Shown piece by piece: positions 1 through 9,895 of a DNA stretch of 64,000 nucleotides (position 1 is its first letter; each line of letters opens with the position of its first letter). Under the pieces are notes generated by a model. That model saw only the letters and a program-made list of their open reading frames with translations, searched no databases and was not told where the DNA came from. Source of the stretch: UBA964 sp031382085 (GTDB lineage Bacteria; Pseudomonadota; Gammaproteobacteria; Steroidobacterales; Steroidobacteraceae); the NCBI GenBank assembly GCA_031382085.1, contig JANMYM010000082.1, forward strand, positions 1-64,000, written 5' to 3'. The translations under genes were made by a program, and so were the position numbers.

Positions 1-171
1 GCGGAATTCAAGGCGCGCGCGGAACAGCTACGCCAAAGCGCGCGCTACTGCGCTGCCGACGACTGCACTCCGGTAGGGGAATCCGTGGCCAGGACGCCCG
101 CCAAATCGGCCGCGATACCTAACATCATCGCCGACGACACCTGGGATATTTTCAAGGTTCTGTTGCGCTGA
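1..171 (+). CDS. 3' end of an unidentified protein (partial)
   Basis: An open frame enters from the left edge and runs 56 codons to a TGA at 169-171. The visible C-terminus is mixed charged with two cysteines in the stretch YCAADDC and ends WDIFKVLLR. It overlaps the end of the convergent RND permease by about 20 nt, so one of the two ends is a little unusual, but the frame contains no rare codons. I do not recognise the family. With only the tail visible it could be an envelope protein or an enzyme; the call rests on an uninterrupted frame alone. Confidence 0.45.
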   Translation, partial: AEFKARAEQLRQSARYCAADDCTPVGESVARTPAKSAAIPNIIADDTWDIFKVLLR

Positions 172-3100
172 GACGGGTGGCGGGCGCCGTCCGGCGCCAC
201 AGCCGCGCCAGGTGGGTGCGCGCGTTGTCCAGCCAGATGTAGAACACCGGCACCACGAACAGCGAAGTGATGGCGCCAAAAGCCAGGCCGCCCATGATAG
301 TGCGCGCCATGGGTGCATACGAGGGGCCGGCGGTGCCGACCGCCAGCTGCGAGTCACCCAGCGCCAGAGGCAGAAGGCCTAACACCGTGGTCGCGGTGGT
401 CATCAGGATCGGGCGCAGGCGGTCGCGGCCGGCCTGTAGAATGGCGTCCAGGCGTTCCAGGCCGGCCTGCCGCAAGTCATTGATATGCGCGACCAAAACA
501 ATACCGATGTTGACGACTACGCCCATCAGTATCTGGATGCCGATCAGGGCCATGAAAGTCAGCGTGGTACGCGTCAGGAACAGCGTCCAAAGCACGCCGA
601 TAACGGCCAGCAGAATTGACGTGATAATTGACAGCGGTAGCGCACTGGATTCGAACACTGCGGCCATGACCAGATAAATCATCGCGATCGCGATCAGCAG
701 GTTGAAAGTCATTACCTGTTGGGCTTCGTCGTCCTGTTCGACGCCACGCCCGAATTTCCAACTGTAGCCCGCGGGGAGACTGTAGTTCTTCAGCAGTGCT
801 TCGACGCGCTCCTTGACGGCGTTCAAAGATGCATCCTTGGCGAGCGTGGTCTCTACTGCGACCGATGTCATGCGATTGACGCGCTCAATGACACGCGCGC
901 CGCGGCTCACCCGGAACTGCGCGACCGAACCCAGTGTGATGCGTTCGCCGGACCGCAGGTACAGCGGCAGGTTCGCCAGATCGGCGACGCTTTGTTTGTC
1001 ATTGGCGCGGAAAGCGAGGCGCAGTGTGTACTCACGCTCCGGCGCGCGCAATTCCCGCAACCGATCGCCGCGCATCGCAGCTGCCACAGACAATGAAACC
1101 TGTTGTGGTGAAATGCCCAGGGCTGCGGCGCGCGCCCGATCAACTTCGATTTCAACTTCGACGTCACCATTGCGTGCGTCGCTGCGCGCGGTATCGATGC
1201 CCTCGACTTTGGCGATCACACGCGCAACGTCGGCTGCGATCACTGCCAGACGTTCGGTCGACTCGCCGGATATCTGGACGCTGAGGCCGTCGGATCCACC
1301 TTCCTGGTCCAGTTGAAAGCTTGGTTTGCCGATGATGATTTCGGGTAATTTTCCCGACAGCCTGGCTATGACCTCGCTGGCGCGAAGTTTGGCGCGCTCC
1401 TTGGGCACCAGCTGCAACATCGTGACGGCGCTCTCGGCGTCGTAACGCGTGTATATGGTGTCGATTTCCAGTTGCGCGCGCTGCTGCTCGAGAAACGTCT
1501 CCATCTGTTCCACGGCAGCGGCAACCCGTTCAATGGGATGTGAGCCATCGATCCGATAATCGAGCACGATCTGGCGACCTGCGTCCTGCGGGAACATGTC
1601 GATTTTCAGGAAGGTGTCCGGCCATTTACCAGAGGCAATCATCAGAGCCACGGTTGCACCGATCATCGCGCCTAACGACAGAAGTGGGCGGCGATTTTTC
1701 TCCAGGAACCAGCGCAGACCATGCACGTAACGATCCTGAAGGAGACCGATCCAGCTGCCAGACGCCGCCGGTGGTGGCGCCGGAAAACGCGAGATCAGCA
1801 TCGGCACCAGCGTCTGCGCAATGATCAGCGACGCAATCATGGCAACCACGATCGGCAGCGCCACATGGGTCAGGAATATCGTCATCTGGTTGCGCTCGCC
1901 GAACAGGATAGGCAGGAACACCACTACGGAGGTCGCGGTGCCGGCCAGAGTTGCAATGCCGACTTCGCGGACACCGGCGAGCGTAGCGCCGCGCGGATCC
2001 GACGGATTCATTTGCCGGTGCCGGAATACGCTTTCGGTGACGACGACCGCATTGTCAACCAGCATGCCGATGGCGAGCATCATGCCCATCATGGTCATGA
2101 CATTGATCGACAGATTCATGAAGTACATCGCCGCCAGGGTGACCAGCAGCGACAGCGGTACCGCCAGCGACACAAAAAACGTGGTCGGCCAGTGACGCAG
2201 AAAGGCGTACAGGATGATAAGGGCGAACATGGCGCCTAACACGCCCGATTCGCCGACATCGCGCAGCGAAGAGCGGATGGATGTCGCCTGGTTGCCGATC
2301 ACCAGCAGCGTGATGCCCTGCATCTGTGGCGCAAGCCTGGCGTTTTCAACTATTGCCATGGCGCGATCGGTGACCTCGACGATGTTAGCCTGGGTGCTCT
2401 TGAAAATGTCAACGCCGACGGCGGGACGGCCATTCAGATTGCGCCGCAGGGTCAGCTCCGGACTGACGAGGCGTACTTCGGCGAGGTCGCGAACCCGGAT
2501 GTTCCCGCGCACCAGCAGCTCACCGACTTCGGCGACGCTGCGCAGTTCGCCGATCGGGCGCACCGCCAGCCGCTGGCCGGCCGCCGTGATTTGACCCGCG
2601 CTGACCGAAAAATTGCTGCGCTCCAGCAGATTCACCAGTTCGCGCACGTCGATGCCATGGGCCGCCATGCGACCACTGTCGACCAGCACCCGCACTTCCT
2701 GCGGCTCGACGCCGGCGATCTGCACCCGTGCTATGCCATCCAGGCGCTCCAGCGGCTTCTTGAGATTTCGATCGATGACGTCGTACTGTGATGACAGGTC
2801 CCGCTCCGCAGACAGCCGAATGGTCAGAATGGGCTGGTCGGCGGATGAGGCGGTAAATATCAGCATTCTGTTAGCCGCGCGCGGCAGCTGGCCGCGAATG
2901 GCATCCAGTTTGCTGCGCACTTCGAACGCCGCCGCATCGGTATCGGTACCCCACTGGAACTCGATCTGGAAGCGCGCCGAGTCACCGTTGGAAAAAGAGT
3001 GTATTTGCTTGATGCCGGGCAGCGTCGACAATGCATCCTCGACCGGCCGCGTGATGACTTCTTCAATTTCGTCCGGCGTCGAGCCAGGATATGGGATTTC

Positions 3101-3241
3101 AACACCCATGAAAGGAAACGTGATGTCCGGAAACTGCTCAAGCGGCAGCAGCCGTGCACCGACCAGTCCGATCAACGCCAGCGCGACCGCGATCATGAGG
3201 GTCGTGACCGGCCGGCGCAGCGCGGTCTCGGCGTGTTTCAT
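152..3241 (-). CDS. RND efflux permease, second of two (HAE1/AcrB type)
   Basis: A 1029-residue inner-membrane proton antiporter of the resistance-nodulation-division superfamily, near the usual length of about 1030. It has the N-terminal helix, the porter/docking segments with the PYPGSTPDEIEE region, and the TM4 motif GMLVDNAVVVTE containing the proton-relay aspartate, then a second set of helices near the C-terminus (ALIGIQILMGVVVNIGIVLV). Its ATG overlaps the stop of the preceding permease in an ATGA. It is the last gene of a three-gene operon with an adaptor; no outer-membrane factor gene follows, so TolC or a distant OprM-like protein must complete the pump. The substrate cannot be read from sequence. 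Confidence 0.93.
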   Translation of the reverse strand: MKHAETALRRPVTTLMIAVALALIGLVGARLLPLEQFPDITFPFMGVEIPYPGSTPDEIEEVITRPVEDALSTLPGIKQIHSFSNGDSARFQIEFQWGTDTDAAAFEVRSKLDAIRGQLPRAANRMLIFTASSADQPILTIRLSAERDLSSQYDVIDRNLKKPLERLDGIARVQIAGVEPQEVRVLVDSGRMAAHGIDVRELVNLLERSNFSVSAGQITAAGQRLAVRPIGELRSVAEVGELLVRGNIRVRDLAEVRLVSPELTLRRNLNGRPAVGVDIFKSTQANIVEVTDRAMAIVENARLAPQMQGITLLVIGNQATSIRSSLRDVGESGVLGAMFALIILYAFLRHWPTTFFVSLAVPLSLLVTLAAMYFMNLSINVMTMMGMMLAIGMLVDNAVVVTESVFRHRQMNPSDPRGATLAGVREVGIATLAGTATSVVVFLPILFGERNQMTIFLTHVALPIVVAMIASLIIAQTLVPMLISRFPAPPPAASGSWIGLLQDRYVHGLRWFLEKNRRPLLSLGAMIGATVALMIASGKWPDTFLKIDMFPQDAGRQIVLDYRIDGSHPIERVAAAVEQMETFLEQQRAQLEIDTIYTRYDAESAVTMLQLVPKERAKLRASEVIARLSGKLPEIIIGKPSFQLDQEGGSDGLSVQISGESTERLAVIAADVARVIAKVEGIDTARSDARNGDVEVEIEVDRARAAALGISPQQVSLSVAAAMRGDRLRELRAPEREYTLRLAFRANDKQSVADLANLPLYLRSGERITLGSVAQFRVSRGARVIERVNRMTSVAVETTLAKDASLNAVKERVEALLKNYSLPAGYSWKFGRGVEQDDEAQQVMTFNLLIAIAMIYLVMAAVFESSALPLSIITSILLAVIGVLWTLFLTRTTLTFMALIGIQILMGVVVNIGIVLVAHINDLRQAGLERLDAILQAGRDRLRPILMTTATTVLGLLPLALGDSQLAVGTAGPSYAPMARTIMGGLAFGAITSLFVVPVFYIWLDNARTHLARLWRRTAPATRLSATEP

Positions 3242-6200
3242 ACCGGCACCTCTGCGGCCGCGCGGTCAGGCTCGCGCCTTGGCGCGCGATCCAGCAGCGA
3301 GTAGAGCACCGGGATCACGATCAAGGTCATAAAGGTGGCAACCAACATGCCGCCGATGATGGTGACGGCCATCGGCCGCCGGATTTCTGCGCCTTCGCCC
3401 AGGGCCAGCGCCATCGGCACCAGACCGAGGATGGTGCTGATACTGGTGATCAATATCGGCCTGAGACGGGTCTGGCCGGCGACAATAATGGCATCCAGCT
3501 TATCGAGGCCGGTATCGCGCGCCTGGTTGATCGCGTCGACCAGCACGATCGCGTTGTTGACTACGATGCCGGCTAACAAAATGAGTCCGATGAATGCCAC
3601 GGCGTTGAGACTGATGCCGGTGATCAGCAGCGCCCAAACGGCGCCTATCAGTCCCATGGGTATCGTGAACAGAATGACAAAGGGATGCAGCAGGCTTTCA
3701 AACTGCGAAGCCATGACCAGATAGACGAGGAACACGGCGAGAGCAAATGCGAACAACAGCGAGCGGAAACTGTCCGACATTTCCTCGCTTTGGCCCGTCA
3801 CCGTGCCTGTAATGCCCGGTGGCAGAGGGGTGTCGTTCAACAACTGTCGTGCGACTGCGGTTGCGCGTCCCAGATTGCCGCCCGCCGGGCTCGCTGACAG
3901 GATCGCAACGCGCTCCTGGTTGGCGCGGCGGATTTCGGCCGGGCCGGTGGCCAGTCTGACATCTGCAACCGCAGCTAGCGTGACCGGCTTGTCCGCGCCC
4001 GGGTTCACGATCAGGCTGCGTACGTCCTCGGCCGTGGCATCGCGCGCATCGATACTGCGCACTAACACGTCAATCTTGCGGTCGCGCCAGCGATAGCGTG
4101 TCGCGACTTCGCCGCGGACGCTGGCGACCACGCGATCCGCGATGTCACGAACGCGCAAGCCAAGTTGTGACGCGCGTTCCTGATCAAAAGTGATCTGAAT
4201 TTCGGGGTGCCCACCCTCGATGCTGGAACGCAGATCGTCAAAAGCGCCGCTCTGCTGCATCCTGTCCCTGAGCGCCTGGGCAGCCACCGACAATCGCTGC
4301 AACTCATAGCCTGACAGCACAATTTCAACCGGTGTCGCGAGCGTGAAAAGGGCGGGTCGCTTGAATTCAAACTGCACTCCCGGTGTTGCCTCCAGCGTCT
4401 TGCGCAGTGCTGACATCGTGGCCTGCTCCTCGGTTGCCCCGGCGGGCGGTTGCAGCGTGACCGCGATTTCGCCGATGTTTTCACCAGAGTCGACCGGATT
4501 GGCATCCAGGCGGTTGCCGGTACCGGCCACGGCGTAGCTGCGTTCCACCCCTGGGAGTTTGCGCGTCGCTGCCTGCAGCTCACGCATGACGCGATCGGTG
4601 CTCGCCAGTGGCGCGCCCGCCGCGAGTCGCGTGCGCACGGAGAACTCTCCCTGCGCCAATTGCGGAATCAGTTCGGTGCGCAGCCAGGGCGTCGCGGCGG
4701 CGGTCAGGGCTAACAACACCAGACCGCCGCCGGCCACCGCGCCACGATTTTCCAGGGCCTGGCGCAGTAGTCCCGGATAATGCTCACTGGTGCAGTGATA
4801 CAGCCGTTGTGTGGCGTGCACGAAAGGCAGCAAGGCCATGCCGGCCAGCGCGGCAACCAGGCCTGCGCAGGAGCGCAACGTCGCAATGGGCCGCGCCCAC
4901 CAGGGCCCACTTGTGACCGCAAAGCGCAGGCCCGTCGCCATCCTGGCTAACACCTGGCGCTTCTCGCCCAGGACATCGGTCCAGGTACGGCGCGTGTCGA
5001 TGGCGGCGTACTCTGTGTCGTTAGTGCGCCAGGCTGTCAACATCGGTACCAGGGTCAGGCTGGCGAGCAGCGACAGCAGCTGTGCGAACGTCACCGTTAG
5101 CGCCTGGTCGCGAAACAATTGGCCGGCGATTCCTGAAACGAACACCAGCGGGAAGAACACCGCCACCGTGGTCAGTGTCGAGGCTGTGACCGCCATGGCG
5201 ACTTCGGCCGTGCCGTCGCGCGCTGCCTCATAAGCGGGCATGCCTTTTTCGCGCTTGCGCGCGATGGCCTCGAGAATGACCACCGAGTTGTCGATCAGCA
5301 TTCCAATCGACAGTGCGATGCCTCCCAGGGACATGATATTGAGCGTCAGCTTAAAGCCGTACATCGCGACAAAAATGCCGATGACGGTCACCGGGATCAC
5401 AATGCCCGCAACCAGGGTCGCGCGCGCATCCCGCAAGAAGAAGTACAGTACGAATACAGCTAACAGTCCGCCCCAGATCGCCGAGTCGCGGACTTCGCCG
5501 ACCGCACTGGAGATAAATCGCGACTGGTCATAGGTCGAACGCAGCTCGCTGTCCACCGGCAGTGACTTGCGCAGCAGCTCCAGCTTGGCAGTCACCGCTG
5601 CAGCGAGCTGCACCGTGTTCGCATCACCTTCCTTGTAGAGCGCGAGCTCAATGCACTCGCGCCCGTCGTAGCGGGTTATGGCGGTGCGTTCCTTGTAGGC
5701 GCGAGCGACGGTGGCCACGTCGCGCAGTCGGACCGGCCGTTCGTCCACGGTTGCGATGACCGCATCAGCCATCGCATCCAGAGTCTTGAATTCATTGACT
5801 GTGCGTACCAGGTATCGCTGCGCGCCTTGCTCGAGCCGGCCGCCCGAGAGGTTGACGTTCTCTGCGCCAATGCGTTGCGCCACGGTCTGGACATCGAGGC
5901 GCAGCTGCGTGAGTTTTTCCTGATCCACCAGAATCTGCACTTCATCCTCGAATCCGCCGCTGATCTTGACGGCAGCCGTGCCATCGACCGCCTCCAGGTC
6001 AGGTTTCAGGCGCTCGTCCGCAAACTGCCGCAGTGCCTTGAGCCGCTCGACATCGGCGCGCGCTGTCTTGTTAGCCAGGTCGACCAGCGCCAGGCGCAGT
6101 ACCGGTTCGGTCGACGGATCAAAGCGCAGGATCAGCGGCCGCTGCACGTCGGTTGGCAAAGGCAGAATATCGAGACGCTCGCGCACCTCGATGCCGGCGA

Positions 6201-6507
6201 CATCCATGTCGGTGCCCCAGGCAAATTCCAGCACCACGTCCGACTGGCCGGAGCGTGAAATCGAACGTACGCTGCGCACGTTGCGAATCACGCCCACAGC
6301 TTCTTCTATCGGCCGCGATAGCAGATTCTCAATTTCCAGCGGCGCGGCGCCTGTCAGCTCGGTACGCACCGTCAGCGTCGGGTAGGACAGGTCCGGCAAC
6401 AGGTTGACTTTGAGGCGCGACAGCGACACGAATCCGAACAGCGTCAGCGCCACGGTCGCCATCGCGACCGTGACTTTACGGCGGATCGCGAGTTCTGCGA
6501 GTTGCAT
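3238..6507 (-). CDS. RND efflux permease, first of two (HAE1/AcrB type)
   Basis: A 1089-residue RND permease. The TM4 proton-relay motif is GMLIDNSVVILEA and the second helix bundle has LIGLILLAGIVVNNAIVLVD. It is about 50 residues longer than its partner. Part of the excess lies after the first six-helix bundle (about residues 500-600), where a soluble stretch and an extra hydrophobic segment (CAGLVAALAGMALLPFV) precede the second porter half. The gene starts 9 nt after the adaptor stop and is translationally coupled to the second permease. Two different permeases in one operon recall MdtBC/MuxBC, where the working trimer is a heteromer; that the two proteins here form a mixed trimer is inference. 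Confidence 0.93.
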   Translation of the reverse strand: MQLAELAIRRKVTVAMATVALTLFGFVSLSRLKVNLLPDLSYPTLTVRTELTGAAPLEIENLLSRPIEEAVGVIRNVRSVRSISRSGQSDVVLEFAWGTDMDVAGIEVRERLDILPLPTDVQRPLILRFDPSTEPVLRLALVDLANKTARADVERLKALRQFADERLKPDLEAVDGTAAVKISGGFEDEVQILVDQEKLTQLRLDVQTVAQRIGAENVNLSGGRLEQGAQRYLVRTVNEFKTLDAMADAVIATVDERPVRLRDVATVARAYKERTAITRYDGRECIELALYKEGDANTVQLAAAVTAKLELLRKSLPVDSELRSTYDQSRFISSAVGEVRDSAIWGGLLAVFVLYFFLRDARATLVAGIVIPVTVIGIFVAMYGFKLTLNIMSLGGIALSIGMLIDNSVVILEAIARKREKGMPAYEAARDGTAEVAMAVTASTLTTVAVFFPLVFVSGIAGQLFRDQALTVTFAQLLSLLASLTLVPMLTAWRTNDTEYAAIDTRRTWTDVLGEKRQVLARMATGLRFAVTSGPWWARPIATLRSCAGLVAALAGMALLPFVHATQRLYHCTSEHYPGLLRQALENRGAVAGGGLVLLALTAAATPWLRTELIPQLAQGEFSVRTRLAAGAPLASTDRVMRELQAATRKLPGVERSYAVAGTGNRLDANPVDSGENIGEIAVTLQPPAGATEEQATMSALRKTLEATPGVQFEFKRPALFTLATPVEIVLSGYELQRLSVAAQALRDRMQQSGAFDDLRSSIEGGHPEIQITFDQERASQLGLRVRDIADRVVASVRGEVATRYRWRDRKIDVLVRSIDARDATAEDVRSLIVNPGADKPVTLAAVADVRLATGPAEIRRANQERVAILSASPAGGNLGRATAVARQLLNDTPLPPGITGTVTGQSEEMSDSFRSLLFAFALAVFLVYLVMASQFESLLHPFVILFTIPMGLIGAVWALLITGISLNAVAFIGLILLAGIVVNNAIVLVDAINQARDTGLDKLDAIIVAGQTRLRPILITSISTILGLVPMALALGEGAEIRRPMAVTIIGGMLVATFMTLIVIPVLYSLLDRAPRREPDRAAAEVPV

Positions 6508-6516
6508 GGCGGGGCC

Positions 6517-7587
6517 TCAGGAGCTGGGGCCGAGGCTGACGACCTTGACGGGATTGCCGTCCTTGAGGCCGCTCTGCCCGACGACGACGACCTGGCTGTT
6601 AGCGGGCAGCGTGGTCAGCAATTCCACCCGCGCGCCTTCGCTGAGCCCGAGCTGGACCCATTGCGAACGGGCCTTGCCGGCGGCAACCAAAAAGATGCGC
6701 GGCCGGTCTTCGCCTTCGACCAGGGCGATTCGCGGGATGGAGATCGCGTTCGCCTTGCGCTCGAAAACGATGCCCAGCCGCGCAAACATGCCGGGCTTCA
6801 ACTCGGAGTCGGGATCGGCGACTGTCAGCGTAACCTTGAAGGTGGCGGTAGTTGAGTCCACCGTCGGTGACACGAGTTGTACTCGGGCGGGGAACTGGCG
6901 CCCAGGCAGGGCATCGACCGTGGCATTGGCCAGCTGGCCGATTTTCAAGCGACGCAGCTCGCGCTCCGGTACGAAAACTGCTGCGCGCAAGGGGGTTGGA
7001 TTGGTGACGCGAAACGCGACGACGCCGGGCTGCAGGTTTTGGCCGACCTTGATCTTGCGGGCCGACACGATGCCGGCAAACGGCGCTCGAATGTCGGTGT
7101 AGGCGAGCTGCAGTTGCGCGAGGTCCTTGTTGGCCCGCAGATTGTCCAGGTCATAGCGCAGGCCATCGATGGCGCTGGCCGCGATCAGGCCTTTCTGGCT
7201 CAGCTCCAGCTGGCGCTGGAAGTCGCGCTTCACCTTGGCGAGCTGGGCCCTGGCCTGCAGCGCCTGCAGGCGCAGCTGGCGTGCATCGAGCGCCGCCAGG
7301 ATCTGCCCGGTACGCACGGGTGCGCCTTCTTCAACGTAGATCCGTTCAACCTGGCCACCGACCCGCGCGACCACGTCGGCATCCGCCTCGGCCTCCAGGG
7401 TCGCCGTGCCAGCGTAGATCGAGCGCATCTCCCCTTGAGCGGGGGTCACGACTTCGACGGGCACCGCCGTTGGTACGATCGTGTCGCTCGGTGACTGGGT
7501 CGGTACCACTGTCGTAGCGTCCGACGGGGCGCAGGCCGACATCAGCAGGGGTAGGGCCGCCAGGGCCCCTAGAACACGGTATTTCAT
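6517..7587 (-). CDS. RND periplasmic adaptor (membrane fusion lipoprotein)
   Basis: A 356-residue membrane-fusion protein that would link the two permeases to an outer-membrane channel. The chosen ATG at 7587 gives a lipoprotein signal with lipobox LMSAC, so the mature protein should be anchored by an acylated Cys. Order of parts: biotinyl-lipoyl half (VVARVGGQVERIYVEEGAPV), a coiled-coil hairpin (about residues 90-150), the second lipoyl half (RAPFAGIVSARKIKVGQNL), a beta-barrel and a membrane-proximal domain. A longer frame reaches 7665, but it would run through the palindromic operator, so the internal start preceded by GGAAG is preferred. First gene of the efflux operon. Confidence 0.9.
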   Translation of the reverse strand: MKYRVLGALAALPLLMSACAPSDATTVVPTQSPSDTIVPTAVPVEVVTPAQGEMRSIYAGTATLEAEADADVVARVGGQVERIYVEEGAPVRTGQILAALDARQLRLQALQARAQLAKVKRDFQRQLELSQKGLIAASAIDGLRYDLDNLRANKDLAQLQLAYTDIRAPFAGIVSARKIKVGQNLQPGVVAFRVTNPTPLRAAVFVPERELRRLKIGQLANATVDALPGRQFPARVQLVSPTVDSTTATFKVTLTVADPDSELKPGMFARLGIVFERKANAISIPRIALVEGEDRPRIFLVAAGKARSQWVQLGLSEGARVELLTTLPANSQVVVVGQSGLKDGNPVKVVSLGPSS

Positions 7588-7650
7588 GTCTTCCATCCTT
7601 CCGGGCGACTTAATGCCCGCGATCACGATGGAAGCGATCCTACGACGACA

Positions 7651-7676
7651 TACTGTTATAGTCAACTATAACAGTA
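7651..7676. promoter_or_regulatory. Perfect 12+2+12 palindrome, TetR-type operator candidate
   Basis: The arms 7651-7662 and 7665-7676 are exact reverse complements separated by the dinucleotide CA. The core GTTATAGTCAACTATAAC is AT-rich in an otherwise GC-rich region and resembles operators of TetR-family repressors of efflux pumps. It sits 64-89 nt upstream of the adaptor start, where it could cover the promoter. No TetR or MarR gene is adjacent, so the regulator would have to be encoded outside the window. Confidence 0.75.
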
Positions 7677-7685
7677 ATCGAATGA

Positions 7686-9815
7686 CTAGCCAGCCTTGGA
7701 CTCTCCCGCAACGAGGGTCCCAGGCGCCGCAGAATCGGTCAAAAGGTCGGTCATGACCCAGGTGGCCTGCTCCAGAACGGCATCCGGCCCCGGGTCGTCG
7801 GCAATTTCTGCAGCCGTCTTGATGGGCGGCTGTCCCAGTGCCAGTCGCCGCGTGTTTTCACGAGCCAATGTTTCCTGGTCGATGCGCGTGCGCTCTTCAC
7901 GCCTGACTTTAAGGTTCAGCGACAGATTCTTCTGGTGGCGCAGCTCATCGCGGGCCGCGATATCTGCCAGCAGCCAGCGGTAATCGGGATCGCTTTGCGC
8001 GCGGCGCGTTTCCTCGCTTGCCAGTTGCGGCACCGGCAGCCCGGTGGGGCTGCCGCTTCGGTACGGTACGCCGGCGATCCGGTCCCAGGGCAACGCGGCA
8101 TCCAGGGCGCTTTCGCCGATTTCATCCGTGTCGATCGGGGAGGCCAGCGCCACGTCCGGTTCAACGCCGCGATGCTGGGTGCTTTCGCCAGTGATGCGAT
8201 AGAACTTGCCGATGGTGACGGTAATCTGGCCGTTCACATTGCGGGAACTCCAGCGATCCAGCGAGAACATGTTCTGCACCGTGCCCTTGCCGAAGGTGCG
8301 CTGACCTAACACCACGCCGCGCTTGTAGTCCTGGATGGCGCCCGCAAATATCTCCGAGGCCGAGGCGCTGAATCTGTCCACCAGCACTGACAGCGGGCCA
8401 TCGTAAGCCGTCGTGCCGGAATCGGGATCTTCATACACTTCGGTGTCGCCGCTACCGTAGCGCAATTGCACCACCGGGCCGCGATTGATGAACAGGCCGG
8501 TCAGGGACTGCGCCTCGGGAAGGTAGCCGCCACCATTGCCGCGCAGATCCAGCACCAGGCCGTCGATTTTCTCGGCGCGCAATTCACCTAACAAACGGGC
8601 CACGTCCCGCGTGGTGCTGCGATAGTCTGCGGCGCCGCTGCGTTGCGCATCGACATCGGTATAGAAACCGGGCACGGTGATGACGCCGATCTTGTAATCA
8701 CGGTCATTGCGGCGAATGCTGCGCAGGTCTTTCTTCGCCGCCTGCGACTCCAGCGAGACCTTGCCGCGTGTCAGCGCCAGTACTTTCTCCGACGAACCGG
8801 GTGCGGCGCCGCCGGGCAGAATCTGCAAGCGCACGACGGTGCCGCCTTTGCCGCGAATCAGCTGCACGACATCATCGACCCGCCAGCCAACCACATCCGC
8901 CAGCGCGCCATCCTTGCCCTGGCCAACCGCGGTGATTTTGTCGTTAGGTTTCAAAGTACCGTCCGCGGCCGCCGGGCCGCCCTCGATGATATTGACGACC
9001 TGCACGATATCGTCGACCTGATTGAGCGAGGCGCCGATGCCCTCGTAGTTCAGGCTCATCTGGATCTTGTATTCCTCGCTGTTGCGCGGCGAGAAAAAAG
9101 TCGAGTGCGGGTCAAAACTGCGCGCGTAGGCATTCATCAGATTTTCGAACGCATCTTCGCTGCTGACCTGGTCCACCCGTCGCAGCGCGCGTTCATAGCG
9201 TTTCTTGAGAATGTCGGCCGTTTCGATCCAGTTTTTTCCGGCCAGCAACAGCGACAACGCATCGTTCTTGACGCGCTTGCGCCACAGCTCATTGAGTTGC
9301 GCAGCGCTGGCAGGCCAGGGGGCTTTTTCGCGATCAAACTCGAAAGTCTCGTTGAGCGTGAAATCCGGCTCATGCGCAAGCAGGCCGATGGCGTAGTTGA
9401 GGCGCTCACGCGAGCGTTGTTGAAAACGGGTGATGACCATGTAGGCCGCATCGACTTCGCCGCTCTTGATCATGTCGTCAAACCGGAGCCGGAGTTTCGC
9501 GAACTGGCGAATGTCATCGGCAATGAAGTACTGGCGCTGTCCGTCGAGAGAATCCAGGAAGCGCGTATAGACTTGCGCGGACAGCCGATCGTCGATTGTG
9601 AGTCGTGCGAAATGATTTTCCTCGAGCAGGTTACCCACGTTGCGGGCAATCGTGCGTTGCCGCGCCGACGGTTGCAGGCTGCCGGGCAGCGCGCCGGTGA
9701 CCGCAGGTACGCCACTGGAACTGCCGAGGCCCACAAACGCAAGCAACAGGCCGAAGATCAAACCCAGCTTGCGATTCGGAGTCAGGGCACTATTGGGTTC
9801 CATATTTGATGGCAT
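7686..9815 (-). CDS. prc: Carboxy-terminal processing protease (tail-specific protease)
   Basis: A 709-residue S41-family serine protease of the periplasm, close to the length of E. coli Prc. It begins with a signal anchor (LIFGLLLAFVGLG), followed by an N-terminal helical domain, a PDZ domain (near GIGASLNQVDDIVQV), and the catalytic core with the Ser in SASASEIF and the Lys in TFGKGTVQ, then the C-terminal DUF3340-type extension. The family trims or degrades envelope proteins, including murein hydrolases. The start at 9815 is used; a second ATG lies four codons in. It is upstream of the efflux operon on the same strand, but the 98-bp gap with its operator suggests separate transcription. 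Confidence 0.95.
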   Translation of the reverse strand: MPSNMEPNSALTPNRKLGLIFGLLLAFVGLGSSSGVPAVTGALPGSLQPSARQRTIARNVGNLLEENHFARLTIDDRLSAQVYTRFLDSLDGQRQYFIADDIRQFAKLRLRFDDMIKSGEVDAAYMVITRFQQRSRERLNYAIGLLAHEPDFTLNETFEFDREKAPWPASAAQLNELWRKRVKNDALSLLLAGKNWIETADILKKRYERALRRVDQVSSEDAFENLMNAYARSFDPHSTFFSPRNSEEYKIQMSLNYEGIGASLNQVDDIVQVVNIIEGGPAAADGTLKPNDKITAVGQGKDGALADVVGWRVDDVVQLIRGKGGTVVRLQILPGGAAPGSSEKVLALTRGKVSLESQAAKKDLRSIRRNDRDYKIGVITVPGFYTDVDAQRSGAADYRSTTRDVARLLGELRAEKIDGLVLDLRGNGGGYLPEAQSLTGLFINRGPVVQLRYGSGDTEVYEDPDSGTTAYDGPLSVLVDRFSASASEIFAGAIQDYKRGVVLGQRTFGKGTVQNMFSLDRWSSRNVNGQITVTIGKFYRITGESTQHRGVEPDVALASPIDTDEIGESALDAALPWDRIAGVPYRSGSPTGLPVPQLASEETRRAQSDPDYRWLLADIAARDELRHQKNLSLNLKVRREERTRIDQETLARENTRRLALGQPPIKTAAEIADDPGPDAVLEQATWVMTDLLTDSAAPGTLVAGESKAG

Positions 9816-9895
9816 CGTTTAGACTTTCGCTTCAGATAACAAAAACCTGCCCCGGTAGGCTAGAGCGGACCGCGCGTCACAGCAAGCAAAACACC

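Noticed and set aside
8643..9809. Plus-strand open frame (388 codons) opposite prc
   Set aside because: Antisense to conserved protease residues; composition is that of a complementary-strand shadow.
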